Of a DNA stretch of 64,000 nucleotides, positions 16,088 through 25,188 are shown one piece after another. The stretch comes from Micromonospora ureilytica. Lineage in GTDB: Bacteria > Actinomycetota > Actinomycetes > Mycobacteriales > Micromonosporaceae. Each line of letters starts with the position of its first letter. The first letter of the stretch is position 1. Made by a program: the position numbers and the translations under genes. The stretch is taken from contig NZ_JADOTX010000001.1 in the NCBI RefSeq assembly GCF_015751765.1, forward strand, positions 372,001 to 436,000. Direction: 5' to 3'. The notes beneath the pieces were generated by a model. It did not search any database. It was not told where the DNA came from and saw only the letters and a list, made by a program, of their open reading frames with translations.

Positions 16088-18286
16088 GTGCCACCAAGGT
16101 CGGACGAGCCGCGCCGGGACCCTACGGGGTCCCGGCGCGGTTCTGCACGTGATGCCGGGCCCGCCGACGGCGAGCCGCGCACCGGTGAGCCCGGCATCGG
16201 GGGCATCTCCGGCGCCCGGGCGTACACCCCGAGGGGTCGGACCGTCCGCGAGGAGCGCGGCACGCCGGCGCGTGGTCAGGGCGCCGAGCAGCGGCGTACG
16301 CCGCGCAGCACCCGGTCCGGTGACCCGTTCCGGCCGGCGTTGCAGGTGCTCGACGGTGGCCGGGCCGCCGCCAGGGTCGGCCGGCGTGATGCGCCGGCCG
16401 CCGGACGCGGTCAGGTGGTGCGCACCGTCACGCCGCGTACCCCCCGTGGCCCGGGTGGGGACGAGCCGCCGCCGCGTCGCCGGGCCACGCCGGGCGGACC
16501 GCGTCGCGCCGACCGCCCGGCGGCCCGGCGGCCGTCCCGCAAGCCGCGACGTCCGCCGAAGCTTGCCGACTCGCGGCTGCGGCTGCGGCTGGGCACCGTG
16601 CTCGCCCTGACGCTCTTCGCCACCATCGGGATCCGGCTGATCTTCCTCCAGACCGTCGACGCCCCGGCGTACGCCGGGGGCGGCGTCACCGACCGCCTCC
16701 GCACGGTCGAGCTGCCGGCGCCGCGCGGCGCGATCTACGACAGCATCGGCGCGCCGCTGGCCCGCAGTGTCGAGGCCCGGTACGTGTACGCCGACCCGAC
16801 CGAGGTGGAGGCCCCGGCCGACGTCGCCAAGGCGCTCTCCCCGCTGCTCGGCATCGCGGCCTCGAAGCTCGTGGAGTTGATGAAGCCCCGCAAGCTGGAG
16901 GACGGCAAGATGTCCCGGTTCGTGTACCTGGCGCGGGGAGTGGAGATCTCGACCGCCAAGCGGGTTCAGGCGCTGGAACTGCCCGGCATCGGGGTGCACC
17001 GCGACGAGCGCCGTGAGGTGCCCGGCGGTGACCTGGCGGCCAACCTGATCGGCTTCACCAGCCAGGACATGGTCGGGCTGGAAGGGCTGGAGGCCCGCTA
17101 CGACGACGTGCTCGCCGGTCAGGACGGCAAGCGGGTGTACGAGGCCGGCCTCGGCGCACCGATTCCGGGCGGTTACAGCCGGACCACGCTCGCCAAGCCG
17201 GGTAGTTCGCTCGCCCTCACCATCAACCGCGACCTGCAGTTCCGGACGCAGCAGATCCTCAGCGCCGGCATGGCCCAGGTGCCGGGGGGCACCGGTGCGG
17301 CAGTGGTCATGGAGATCCCCTCCGGCGCGGTGCTGGCGCAGGCCAGCAACCCCACCTACAACGCGGCGAAGCCGACGCCCAGCGACCCGGTCGCCCGGGA
17401 GGACGCCGCGACCAGCTTTGTGGTCGACCCCGGCTCGGTGCACAAGGCGATCACCTACGGCGCGGCGTTGCAGGAGGGCGTGATCACCCCCGACACCACG
17501 CTGCCCATCGCCAACAGCATCAAGATGGGCGACACCTGGTTCCACGACACGCACCCGGCCAACGGCAAGCGGATGAGCGTGCCGGGGATGCTCGCCTTCT
17601 CGTCCAACGTCGGCACCATCACGATCGCCGACAAGCTCGGCCGGGACCGGCTGATCGACTACCAGAAGCGGTTCGGGCTGGGTAAGCCCACCGGCGAGGG
17701 GATGCCCGGGGAGGCCAGCGGCCGACTGCTGCCGGCCGACGAGTGGAGCGGCTCGTCGTACGGGTCGGTGCCGATCGGGCACAGCGTCGACGCCACACCG
17801 CTGCAGATGGCCGCCGCGTACGCCGCCATCGCCAACAACGGCACGTACGTGCAGCCGCACCTGGTCAAGGAGGTGATCGGCCCGGACGGCAAGCGCACCC
17901 CCGCGCCGGCCCCGGTGACCCGGTCGGTGCTCAGCCCGCAGAACGCGGCGGCCCTGCGCACCATGCTGGAGGCGGTCACCACCGTCGACGGCGCCACCGG
18001 CGTCACCGCCGCGGTCCCCAGCTACCGGGTCGCCGGCAAGACCGGCACCGGGTGGCGGCTGGTGAACGGCAAGAAGCAGCCCGGCGAGGTGTCCTCCTTC
18101 ATCGGGATGGCTCCCGCCGAGAACCCCCGCTACGTGATCGCCGTCTTCGTGTACGCGCCCAACGGCGGGGGCGCGGCGATCGCCAATCCGGCGTTCCGCG
18201 ACATGATGCAGTTCACTCTGCGTCACTATCGGGTGCCACCGTCCACCGGTGGATCCGCGCCCAAGTTCGTGGTCTATCCGCGCTGA
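16088..18286 (+). CDS. ftsI: Division transpeptidase FtsI (PBP3, class B)
   Basis: 732 aa. Cross-links septal peptidoglycan together with FtsW. The GTG start lies 3 nt after the ftsL stop. A basic Arg/Pro-rich cytoplasmic region of about 165 residues precedes one membrane helix (about 168-190). A pedestal domain (about 200-380) is followed by the transpeptidase domain with S450-V-H-K, S505-S-N507 and K651-T-G-T654. The active-site tetrad SVHK and the other two motifs are intact. There is no PASTA domain. The long N-terminus exceeds that of E. coli FtsI and probably carries actinobacterial interaction sites (inference). Confidence 0.96.
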   Translation: MPPRSDEPRRDPTGSRRGSARDAGPADGEPRTGEPGIGGISGARAYTPRGRTVREERGTPARGQGAEQRRTPRSTRSGDPFRPALQVLDGGRAAARVGRRDAPAAGRGQVVRTVTPRTPRGPGGDEPPPRRRATPGGPRRADRPAARRPSRKPRRPPKLADSRLRLRLGTVLALTLFATIGIRLIFLQTVDAPAYAGGGVTDRLRTVELPAPRGAIYDSIGAPLARSVEARYVYADPTEVEAPADVAKALSPLLGIAASKLVELMKPRKLEDGKMSRFVYLARGVEISTAKRVQALELPGIGVHRDERREVPGGDLAANLIGFTSQDMVGLEGLEARYDDVLAGQDGKRVYEAGLGAPIPGGYSRTTLAKPGSSLALTINRDLQFRTQQILSAGMAQVPGGTGAAVVMEIPSGAVLAQASNPTYNAAKPTPSDPVAREDAATSFVVDPGSVHKAITYGAALQEGVITPDTTLPIANSIKMGDTWFHDTHPANGKRMSVPGMLAFSSNVGTITIADKLGRDRLIDYQKRFGLGKPTGEGMPGEASGRLLPADEWSGSSYGSVPIGHSVDATPLQMAAAYAAIANNGTYVQPHLVKEVIGPDGKRTPAPAPVTRSVLSPQNAAALRTMLEAVTTVDGATGVTAAVPSYRVAGKTGTGWRLVNGKKQPGEVSSFIGMAPAENPRYVIAVFVYAPNGGGAAIANPAFRDMMQFTLRHYRVPPSTGGSAPKFVVYPR

Positions 18287-18363
18287 GCAGCGATGGCGGG
18301 ACATCATCGGTGAGTGCCGACGAACCACCGGGGCGGCTGTGCGGCCGGAACCGGACGACCGGG

Positions 18364-18369
18364 TAGGGT
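18364..18369 (+). promoter_or_regulatory. -10 box for a leaderless murE transcript
   Basis: TAGGGT lies 8 nt before GTG 18378 in the 91-bp ftsI-murE gap. It would give an internal dcw promoter with a leaderless message. Confidence 0.45.
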
Positions 18370-18377
18370 CTGACGCC

Positions 18378-19901
18378 GTGCCCGGCAATCCACGTCCACG
18401 TACCGTGACCGGAGTCCGGCTCGGTGATCTCGCCGTCCGGCTCGCCGTCGACCTTCCGGCGGAGGCCGCCGCGGTGGTCGTCACCGGGGTCACCCATGCC
18501 AGCCAGGAGGTTCGCGCCGGCGACCTGTACGCGGCGCTGCCCGGCACCCGTCGGCACGGCGCGGAGTTCGCCGCCGGCGCCGCCGAGGCGGGTGCCATGG
18601 CCCTGCTGACCGACGCGGCGGGTGCGGAGCTGGCGGCGGAGACCGGTCTGCCCGCCCTGGTGGTGCCCGACCCGCGCGCCGTGCTCGGCGAGCTGGCCTC
18701 GGCCGTCTACGGCGATCCGACCGCCGATCTCACAGTGATCGGGGTGACCGGCACCGCGGGCAAGACGTCCACCGCGTACCTGATCGAGTCGGGGTTGCGG
18801 GCGGCCGGACACACCACCGGACTGGTCGGGACGGTGGAGACCCGGCTCGGTGACCTGGTGATCGACAGTGTGCGCACCACCCCGGAGGCGACCGACCTGC
18901 ACGCGATGCTGGCCACTGCCCGCGAGCGTGGGGTCACCGCAGTGGTCATGGAGGTCTCCAGCCACGCGCTGGCCATGGGCCGGGTGGGCGGTGTGCGGTT
19001 CGCCGTCGGGGGTTACACCAACTTCGGCTCCGACCACCTGGACTTCCACGCCGACAGCGACGACTACTTCGCCGCGAAGGCCCAGCTCTTCGACGGGCGC
19101 TGCGGGGTCGAGGTGCTCAACCACGACGACCCGGCGTTGAAGCCGCTGCTCAAGCCGACCACCGTCACCTACTCGGCGGCCGGCGACCAGGGCGCGACCT
19201 GGTGGGCCGACGGTGTGGGCGGCGAGGGGTACGCGCAGCGGTTCACCGCGCACGGCCCGGACGGCGTGGCAGTGTCCGCCGGTGTCGCGTTGCCCGGCCG
19301 GCACAACGTGGCCAACGCGCTGCTGGCCATCGCCGCGCTGGTGGGCGCCGGGGTGGACCCGGTGACCGCAGCGGCCGGTGTGACCGCCTGCGGTGGGGTC
19401 CCGGGCCGGCTGGAGCTGGTCGACGTGGCCGCGCCGGTGCGCGGGGTGGTCGACTACGCGCACAAGTCGGACGCGATAGTGGCCGCGCTGGCCGCGCTGC
19501 GCGAGTTGAGCGCCGGCCGACTGATCTGTGTGATCGGCGCCGGCGGGGACCGGGACCGGGGCAAGCGGCCGGTGATGGGCGCCGCCGCGGCGGAGGGAGC
19601 CGACGTGGTGCTGGTGACCGACGACAATCCGCGTACCGAGGACCCGGCGGAGATCCGCGCCGAGGTGCTCGCCGGGGCGTACCGGGCCGGCACGGCCGCG
19701 CGGATCATCGAGGTGGCGGGCCGTCGCGCCGCGATCGACGAGGCGGTTCGGCTGGCCGAGCCGGGCGACGTGATCGCGCTGCTCGGCAAGGGGCACGAGC
19801 GCGGCCAGGAGGTGGCGGGCGAGGTGCTCCCGTTCGACGACAGTGTCGAGTTGGCCGAGGCGCTGCGGGCCCGCTTCGGGGACCTGGCGGGTCAGCGGTG
19901 A
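18378..19901 (+). CDS. murE: UDP-MurNAc-L-Ala-D-Glu:meso-diaminopimelate ligase
   Basis: 507 aa. Adds the third stem residue to the peptidoglycan precursor. The P-loop is G-V-T-G-T-A-G-K-T-S-T (about residues 123-133). The D-N-P-R motif (in V-T-D-D-N-P-R-T-E) marks meso-DAP as substrate rather than L-lysine. GTG 18378 was chosen over upstream in-frame codons because it has TAGGGT 8 nt ahead and lies downstream of the ftsI stop. murF overlaps its stop by GTGA, starting a run of coupled genes. Confidence 0.97.
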   Translation: MPGNPRPRTVTGVRLGDLAVRLAVDLPAEAAAVVVTGVTHASQEVRAGDLYAALPGTRRHGAEFAAGAAEAGAMALLTDAAGAELAAETGLPALVVPDPRAVLGELASAVYGDPTADLTVIGVTGTAGKTSTAYLIESGLRAAGHTTGLVGTVETRLGDLVIDSVRTTPEATDLHAMLATARERGVTAVVMEVSSHALAMGRVGGVRFAVGGYTNFGSDHLDFHADSDDYFAAKAQLFDGRCGVEVLNHDDPALKPLLKPTTVTYSAAGDQGATWWADGVGGEGYAQRFTAHGPDGVAVSAGVALPGRHNVANALLAIAALVGAGVDPVTAAAGVTACGGVPGRLELVDVAAPVRGVVDYAHKSDAIVAALAALRELSAGRLICVIGAGGDRDRGKRPVMGAAAAEGADVVLVTDDNPRTEDPAEIRAEVLAGAYRAGTAARIIEVAGRRAAIDEAVRLAEPGDVIALLGKGHERGQEVAGEVLPFDDSVELAEALRARFGDLAGQR

Positions 19902-21295
19902 TCAAACTGAGCCTGGCCGAGGTGGCCGCTGCGGTCGACGGACGGCTGGTGGCCGCCGACCCGGCCGCCACCGTCACCGGTTCCGTGGAGTTCGACTCGC
20001 GCAAGGTGGGGCCCGGTTCGCTCTTCGTGGCCTTCCCGGGGGAGAAGGTCGACGGGCACGACTACGCGGCGACGGCGGTCCAGGCCGGCGCGGTGGCGGT
20101 GCTCGGCAGCCGCGAGGTGCCCGGGGTGCCGATGGTGCTTGTCGACGACGCGCTGACCGCGATGGGCCGACTGGCCCGCGCCGCGGTGGACCGGCTGCCC
20201 GGGCTGACCGTGATCGGCGTGACCGGCTCGTCCGGCAAGACCACCACGAAGGATCTGATCGGCCAGTTGACCGCCCGACTCGGGGCCACTGTGGCGCCGC
20301 CCGGCTCGTTCAACAACGAGCTGGGGCACCCGTACACCGCCCTGCGGGCCGACCCGGACACCCGCTACCTGGTGATGGAGAAGGGTGCGCGCGGGGTCGG
20401 ACACGTGCGTTACCTGTGCGAGCTGGTGCCGCCCCGGATCTCCGTGGTGCTCAACGTCGGCACCTCACACATCGGCGAGTTCGGCTCGCAGGAGGCCATC
20501 GCGCAGGCCAAGGGGGAGCTGGTCGAGGCGCTGCCGCCGGACGGGCTGGCCGTGCTGAACGCCGACGACCCCCGGGTGGACGCGATGGCGAGCCGCACGC
20601 GGGCCCGGGTCGTCCGCTACGGCGAGGCGCCCGACGCCGACGTGCGCGCCGAGGACGTCACGCTCGACGAGCGAGGGCACGCGTCGTACACCCTGGTCAC
20701 CCCGGAGGGGCGCGCGCCGGTCCGGCTCCGGCTGGCCGGCCGCCACCAGGTCTGGAACACGCTCGCGGCGGCGGCGGTCGCCCGGGAGCTGGGCATGCCG
20801 CAGGCCGAGCTGGCCACGGCGCTCGGCGAGCTGGGGCTGGTCTCGACCCGACGGATGGACGTCTTCGACCGCCCCGACGGGGTGACGGTGATCGACGACT
20901 CGTACAACGCCAACCCGGCCTCGATGGCGGTCGCGGTGCGGGCGCTCGCCAGCATGGGCCAGGGGCGGCGTACCGTCGCGGTGCTTGGTTACATGGCCGA
21001 GCTTGGCCCGTTCGAGTACGACGGCCACGCCGAGGTCGGCCAACTCGCGGCCGAGCTGGGTGTCGACCGGCTGCTCGTGGTGGGTGAGCCGGCTGCGCCG
21101 ATCCACGAAGGCGCGACAGCTGTAGCAAACTGGGGAGGAGAGTCGGTGCTGCTCACCGATCAGGCGGCGGCCGTCGAGGTGCTGCGGAGCGAGCTACGAC
21201 CGGGTGATGTCGTCCTGGTCAAGGGTTCCCGGTACCGGACCTGGGAGGTGGCCGACGCCCTGCGCGCCGACACCGGTGGGGAGCCGACCCGATGA
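19898..21295 (+). CDS. murF: UDP-MurNAc-tripeptide:D-alanyl-D-alanine ligase
   Basis: 465 aa. Adds D-Ala-D-Ala to the UDP-MurNAc-tripeptide in the cytoplasm. Start GTG overlaps the murE stop (GTGA). The three Mur-ligase domains are in order, with the P-loop [12 protein letters not shown], the F-N-N-E-L-G-H-P motif typical of MurF, and D-D-S-Y-N-A-N-P in the C-terminal half. The canonical D-Ala-D-Ala enzyme is expected; nothing in the sequence suggests D-Lac use. Coupled to mraY by ATGA. Confidence 0.97.
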   Translation: MIKLSLAEVAAAVDGRLVAADPAATVTGSVEFDSRKVGPGSLFVAFPGEKVDGHDYAATAVQAGAVAVLGSREVPGVPMVLVDDALTAMGRLARAAVDRLPGLTVIGVTGSSGKTTTKDLIGQLTARLGATVAPPGSFNNELGHPYTALRADPDTRYLVMEKGARGVGHVRYLCELVPPRISVVLNVGTSHIGEFGSQEAIAQAKGELVEALPPDGLAVLNADDPRVDAMASRTRARVVRYGEAPDADVRAEDVTLDERGHASYTLVTPEGRAPVRLRLAGRHQVWNTLAAAAVARELGMPQAELATALGELGLVSTRRMDVFDRPDGVTVIDDSYNANPASMAVAVRALASMGQGRRTVAVLGYMAELGPFEYDGHAEVGQLAAELGVDRLLVVGEPAAPIHEGATAVANWGGESVLLTDQAAAVEVLRSELRPGDVVLVKGSRYRTWEVADALRADTGGEPTR

Positions 21296-22416
21296 GGGCT
21301 GTCATCGTCGCCGTCGGGGTGGCCTTCCTCGTCTCGCTGTTCGGCACCCCGATCGCGATCAAGTTGTTCACCCGGCTCAAGGCCGGTCAGCCGATCCGGT
21401 CCGACGGCCCCGCGATGCACCAGGGCAAGAAGGGCACGCCCACGATGGGTGGGGTGGTCTTCATCCTGGCCACGGTGATCGCGTACGTGGCCGGGCACCT
21501 GGCCCTGACCAGCCTGCCGGACCAGCAGATCGCCCAGGTGGAGCCGACCATCACCGCGCTGGTGCTGCTGGGGCTGATGGTCTTCTCCGGCGCTGTGGGT
21601 TTCCTCGACGACTTCCTCAAGGTGCGCAAGCGCAACAGCGCCGGGCTGAACAAGCGCGGCAAGTTGCTCGGCCAGATCCTGGTCGGTGCGGTCTTCGGGG
21701 TGATCGCGCTGTGGTTCCCGAGCACGATGACAAACGGTTCGGGCCTGGCGACCAACACCGAGACGGTGGGCAGCACCACGCTGAGCTTCATCCGGGACAT
21801 CGACTTCCTGGAGGTCAGCAAGGTCGGCGCGGTGATCATCTTCATCTTCGTGGTGATGGCCGCGACGAACGGCGTCAACCTCACCGACGGCCTGGACGGT
21901 CTGGCCACCGGCGCGTCGGTGATGGTGCTCGCGGCGTACGCGTTGATCGCGTTCTGGCAGTACCGGCACTGGTGCGCCGACCCGAACTACACCCAGCCGT
22001 ACTGCTACGAGGTCCGCGACCCGTTGGAGATCGCGCTGATCGCCGGGGCGGCGGCCGGGGCCTGTGTGGGCTTCCTGTGGTGGAACACCTCCCCGGCGCG
22101 GATCTTCATGGGTGACACCGGGGCGCTGGGGCTGGGCGGTCTGATCGCCGGCATGGCGATGTCCACCCGCACCATCCTGCTGCTGCCGATCATCGGCGGG
22201 CTCTTCGTGATCATCACGATGTCCGTGGTGATCCAGATCATCTCCTTCAAGACCACAGGCAAACGGGTGTTCCGAATGTCTCCGCTCCAGCACCACTTCG
22301 AGTTGGCCGGCTGGAGCGAGGTCAACATCGTGGTGCGCTTCTGGATCATCGCCGGCATCGGCGTGGCCATCGCCCTGGGCCTGTTCTACAGCGAGTTCCT
22401 CGCCAACATGACCTGA
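21292..22416 (+). CDS. mraY: Phospho-MurNAc-pentapeptide transferase
   Basis: 374 aa, about ten membrane helices. Makes lipid I by moving phospho-MurNAc-pentapeptide from UDP onto undecaprenyl phosphate. Visible active-site features are the [12 protein letters not shown] loop near the N-terminus, the D-D-F-L-K motif, N-L-T-D-G-L-D-G-L, and [12 protein letters not shown]. The C-terminal P-L-Q-H-H-F-E motif is also present. The ATG overlaps the murF stop. The next gene is ftsW: the murD usually found here is missing. Confidence 0.97.
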   Translation: MRAVIVAVGVAFLVSLFGTPIAIKLFTRLKAGQPIRSDGPAMHQGKKGTPTMGGVVFILATVIAYVAGHLALTSLPDQQIAQVEPTITALVLLGLMVFSGAVGFLDDFLKVRKRNSAGLNKRGKLLGQILVGAVFGVIALWFPSTMTNGSGLATNTETVGSTTLSFIRDIDFLEVSKVGAVIIFIFVVMAATNGVNLTDGLDGLATGASVMVLAAYALIAFWQYRHWCADPNYTQPYCYEVRDPLEIALIAGAAAGACVGFLWWNTSPARIFMGDTGALGLGGLIAGMAMSTRTILLLPIIGGLFVIITMSVVIQIISFKTTGKRVFRMSPLQHHFELAGWSEVNIVVRFWIIAGIGVAIALGLFYSEFLANMT

Positions 22417-22429
22417 TCCGCGGGGCCGA

Positions 22430-22465
22430 CACGCCCGAGGGGGCGTTCTGGGGGTGTCGGGCGTG
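22430..22465 (+). terminator. Hairpin spanning the ftsW start
   Basis: CACGCCCGA (22430-22438) pairs with TCGGGCGTG (22457-22465). The stem begins 13 nt after the mraY stop and its 3' arm begins right after the GTG start of ftsW. It could weaken ftsW translation or act as a partial terminator. The role is inference. Confidence 0.45.
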
Positions 22466-24082
22466 TTTAGCGGTGATGATGTCGGGGTGGGGGAGGACAT
22501 CGGCACTGAGGGCAGGGCAGGCGGGCGGGCGCGGCGGTCGCCGGGCGTGGCGGGGCGTACCGCGGAGGCGGTACCAACCGACGACGCGCGGGGGCCGGAA
22601 CCGGGCGCGTCGCCGCGTGCGGAACCGGCGGCACCGGTGCCGCTGCGCGGTATCGACGCCGCCGGCGGGCTCGCCGCGTTGCGCGGCCTGCTGGACCGGC
22701 CGCTGACCTCGTACTACCTGCTGCTGTCCTGCGCCGGCCTGCTGTTGCTGATCGGGCTGACCATGGTCTTCTCGGCGACCAGCGTGAAGGACTACGCCGA
22801 GGACGGCAACGCCTCGGCGTCGGTGACCAAGCAGGCCATCTTCGCGATGATCGGCATCGGCGCGTTCTGGGTCTGCCAGCGCCTGCCGGCCAGCACCTAC
22901 CGGTCGCTGGGCCGGCCGTTGCTGTTCACCTCGATCGGGTTACTGCTCCTGCTCAACCTGCTGCTCGCCTACGCCCGCCTGACCGACCAGGACTCGGGGC
23001 GGATCGGCCCGATCGAGGCGCGACTGAACTGGCTGTTCGTCGGCGGGATCCAGCTACAGCCCTCCGAGTTGGCCAAGTTCGCGATGGTGCTCTGGGGTGC
23101 CCACCTGGTCGCCCGCAAGGGCGCCGCGCTGGGCTGGTGGCGCGAGCTGGCCACCCCGCTCTTCCCGGTGGTCGGCCTGCTCTTCGTCCTGGTCGGCTAC
23201 AACGACACCGGCACCATGCTCTGTCTGCTGGCCCTGGTCGTGGGCCTGCTCTGGGCCGCCGGCGTGCGGATGCGGGTCTTCGGCGCCCTGGCCGCGGCCG
23301 GTCTGGTCGGGATCGGCCTGCTCGTCGCGGTGGCCTCGCTGGGCGCCGGCTCCGGCGAGCGCGGCGAGGACAACTACCGCTTCGCCCGGCTGGCCATGTT
23401 CTTTAATCCGCCGGACCCGGAGACCTGCAAGCTCGGCGACTGTCTCCAGTTCTACCAGGGACGGCTGGCCATCGAGCACGGTGGCTGGTTCGGTGTCGGG
23501 CTCGGCAAGGGCAGCCTGAAGTGGGACTGGCTGCCCGAGGCGCACAACGACTTCATCTTCGCGATCATCGCCGAGGAGTTGGGCGTGATCGGGTGCGTCG
23601 TGGTGCTCAGCCTGTTCGCTGTCATCGCGTACACCGGGTTCCGGATCGCCCGGCGGGTCGACGACCCGTTCCGCCGGCTCGCCGCCACCGCCGTGACCAC
23701 CTGGCTGGTCAGCCAGGCTGTGATCAACATCGGTGGGGTGGTCGGGCTGCTGCCGATCACCGGTCTGCCGCTGCCGTTCATCTCCGACGGCGGAAGTGCC
23801 CTGGTAGTGACGTTGGCCGGCATCGGCATGCTGGCGTCCTTCGCGCGCGCCGAACCCGATGCGGCCAGAGCACTGCATGCCCGTCCGCCGGCCCGGTGGG
23901 TCCGACTACTCTGGGCCCCGTTGCCGCCGCTTCCCGGCCGGCGTCGCCGACCGGCGACGCCGCCCGCTGGCCGAGGGTCCGTGCCCCGGTCCCGCGAGCG
24001 GCGCCACGACGATCAGGCCGCGCCGCGCGGGGTCCGACAGGACCGCAGCCGCAAGGGTACGGCGAGCGAGAGGAGACGCTGA
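22454..24082 (+). CDS. ftsW: Septal peptidoglycan glycosyltransferase FtsW (SEDS)
   Basis: 542 aa. SEDS-family membrane polymerase that extends septal glycan strands with FtsI as partner. An acidic/Ala-rich cytoplasmic N-terminus (about 80 residues) precedes ten membrane helices. Conserved features include the Q-P-S-E-L-A-K motif, the large extracytoplasmic loop with A-I-E-H-G-G-W-F-G-V-G-L-G-K-G, and P-L-P-F-I-S-D-G-G-S near the end. The C-terminal ~75 residues are basic and disordered. The start is uncertain: GTG 22454 gives the full frame, with in-frame GTGs at 22463 and 22487 also possible. The stop overlaps the murG ATG by 1 nt (TGATG). Confidence 0.95.
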   Translation: MSGVFSGDDVGVGEDIGTEGRAGGRARRSPGVAGRTAEAVPTDDARGPEPGASPRAEPAAPVPLRGIDAAGGLAALRGLLDRPLTSYYLLLSCAGLLLLIGLTMVFSATSVKDYAEDGNASASVTKQAIFAMIGIGAFWVCQRLPASTYRSLGRPLLFTSIGLLLLLNLLLAYARLTDQDSGRIGPIEARLNWLFVGGIQLQPSELAKFAMVLWGAHLVARKGAALGWWRELATPLFPVVGLLFVLVGYNDTGTMLCLLALVVGLLWAAGVRMRVFGALAAAGLVGIGLLVAVASLGAGSGERGEDNYRFARLAMFFNPPDPETCKLGDCLQFYQGRLAIEHGGWFGVGLGKGSLKWDWLPEAHNDFIFAIIAEELGVIGCVVVLSLFAVIAYTGFRIARRVDDPFRRLAATAVTTWLVSQAVINIGGVVGLLPITGLPLPFISDGGSALVVTLAGIGMLASFARAEPDAARALHARPPARWVRLLWAPLPPLPGRRRRPATPPAGRGSVPRSRERRHDDQAAPRGVRQDRSRKGTASERRR

Positions 24083-25188
24083 TGGGTCCGCTGCGTTCGG
24101 TGGTGCTCGCGGGAGGTGGCACCGGGGGGCACGTCTACCCGCTGCTCGCCTTCGCCGACTGCCTGCGCCGACACGACCCGGGCGTCCGGATCACCTGCCT
24201 CGGCACACCCCGGGGCATGGAGAACGACCTGATCCCGCCACAGGGCTACGACCTGCGGCAGATCCCGGCGTACCAGCTGCCCCGCTCGGTCAACATGAAC
24301 CTGGTCCGCACCCCGGGCCGGATGTGGACCGCGGCGCGCGCCGCGGGCAAGGTGATCGACGAGGTGCGCGCCGACGTGGTCGTCGGCTTCGGCGGGTACG
24401 TCTCGGTGCCGGCCTACCTGGCCGCGTGGCGTCGTGAGCTGCCCATGGTGATCCACGAGGTGAACGTGCCGCCGGGCGTGGCCAACAAGCTGGGCATGAA
24501 GTTCACCAAGAACGTGGCGGTCGGCTTCCCGAACCAGCCGAGCCAGGCCGAGTCACTGCGGGACGCCACAGTCGTCGGTGTGCCGCTGCGCCGCAGCATC
24601 GCCGGTCTGGACCGGTACGCGTTGCGTAACGCCGCCCGCGCCCACTTCGGGCTCCGCCCGGACCTGCCGGTGCTCTTCGTGTCCGGCGGTTCGTCCGGCG
24701 CCCGCTCGATCAACCTGGCGGTCTCCGGGGCGGCCAAGGAGTTGGCCCGCAACGGCGTGCAGGTGCTGCACGTGATGGGCGCCCGCAACGAGCCGGTGCC
24801 GATCCCCACCGACCTGCCGGTGCCGTACGTGACGCTGCCGTACCTGTCCGAGATGGAGCTGGGCTACGCCGCCGCCGATCTGATGCTGGCCCGGGGCGGG
24901 GCGATGACAGTCGCCGAGGTGGCCGCGATCGGGCTGCCCACGATCTACGTGCCGTACCCGCACAGCAACCAGGAGCAGCGGCGCAACGCGCTGCCCGTGG
25001 TGGAGGCCGGCGGTGGGCTGCTTGTCGACGACGGGGAGCTCACCCCGGACTGGCTGGAGCGGACCGTCATCCCCCTCATTCGGGACCCGCAGCGGCTCTA
25101 CAACATGGGTGCCGCCGCCGCGTCGTACGGCCGGCGCGACGGCGACGAGGCGCTGCGTTCCTTCGTGCTGGCGGCGGTGGCCCGATGA
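24082..25188 (+). CDS. murG: UDP-GlcNAc:lipid I GlcNAc transferase
   Basis: 368 aa. GT28 glycosyltransferase that converts lipid I to lipid II at the inner membrane face. The N-terminal G-G-G-T-G-G-H-V-Y-P loop (about residues 11-20) binds the diphosphate. The C-terminal half holds S-G-G-S-S-G-A and the donor-binding R-G-G-A-M-T-V-A-E-V. The start is fixed by TGATG overlap with ftsW and by A-G-A-G-G-style ribosome sequence (GAGAGGAGAC) just upstream. Confidence 0.97.
   Translation: MGPLRSVVLAGGGTGGHVYPLLAFADCLRRHDPGVRITCLGTPRGMENDLIPPQGYDLRQIPAYQLPRSVNMNLVRTPGRMWTAARAAGKVIDEVRADVVVGFGGYVSVPAYLAAWRRELPMVIHEVNVPPGVANKLGMKFTKNVAVGFPNQPSQAESLRDATVVGVPLRRSIAGLDRYALRNAARAHFGLRPDLPVLFVSGGSSGARSINLAVSGAAKELARNGVQVLHVMGARNEPVPIPTDLPVPYVTLPYLSEMELGYAAADLMLARGGAMTVAEVAAIGLPTIYVPYPHSNQEQRRNALPVVEAGGGLLVDDGELTPDWLERTVIPLIRDPQRLYNMGAAAASYGRRDGDEALRSFVLAAVAR

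Noticed and set aside
15023..18598. 1191-codon open frame antisense to rsmH, ftsL and ftsI
   Set aside because: A shadow frame spanning three well-supported genes; low-complexity translation and no ribosome site.
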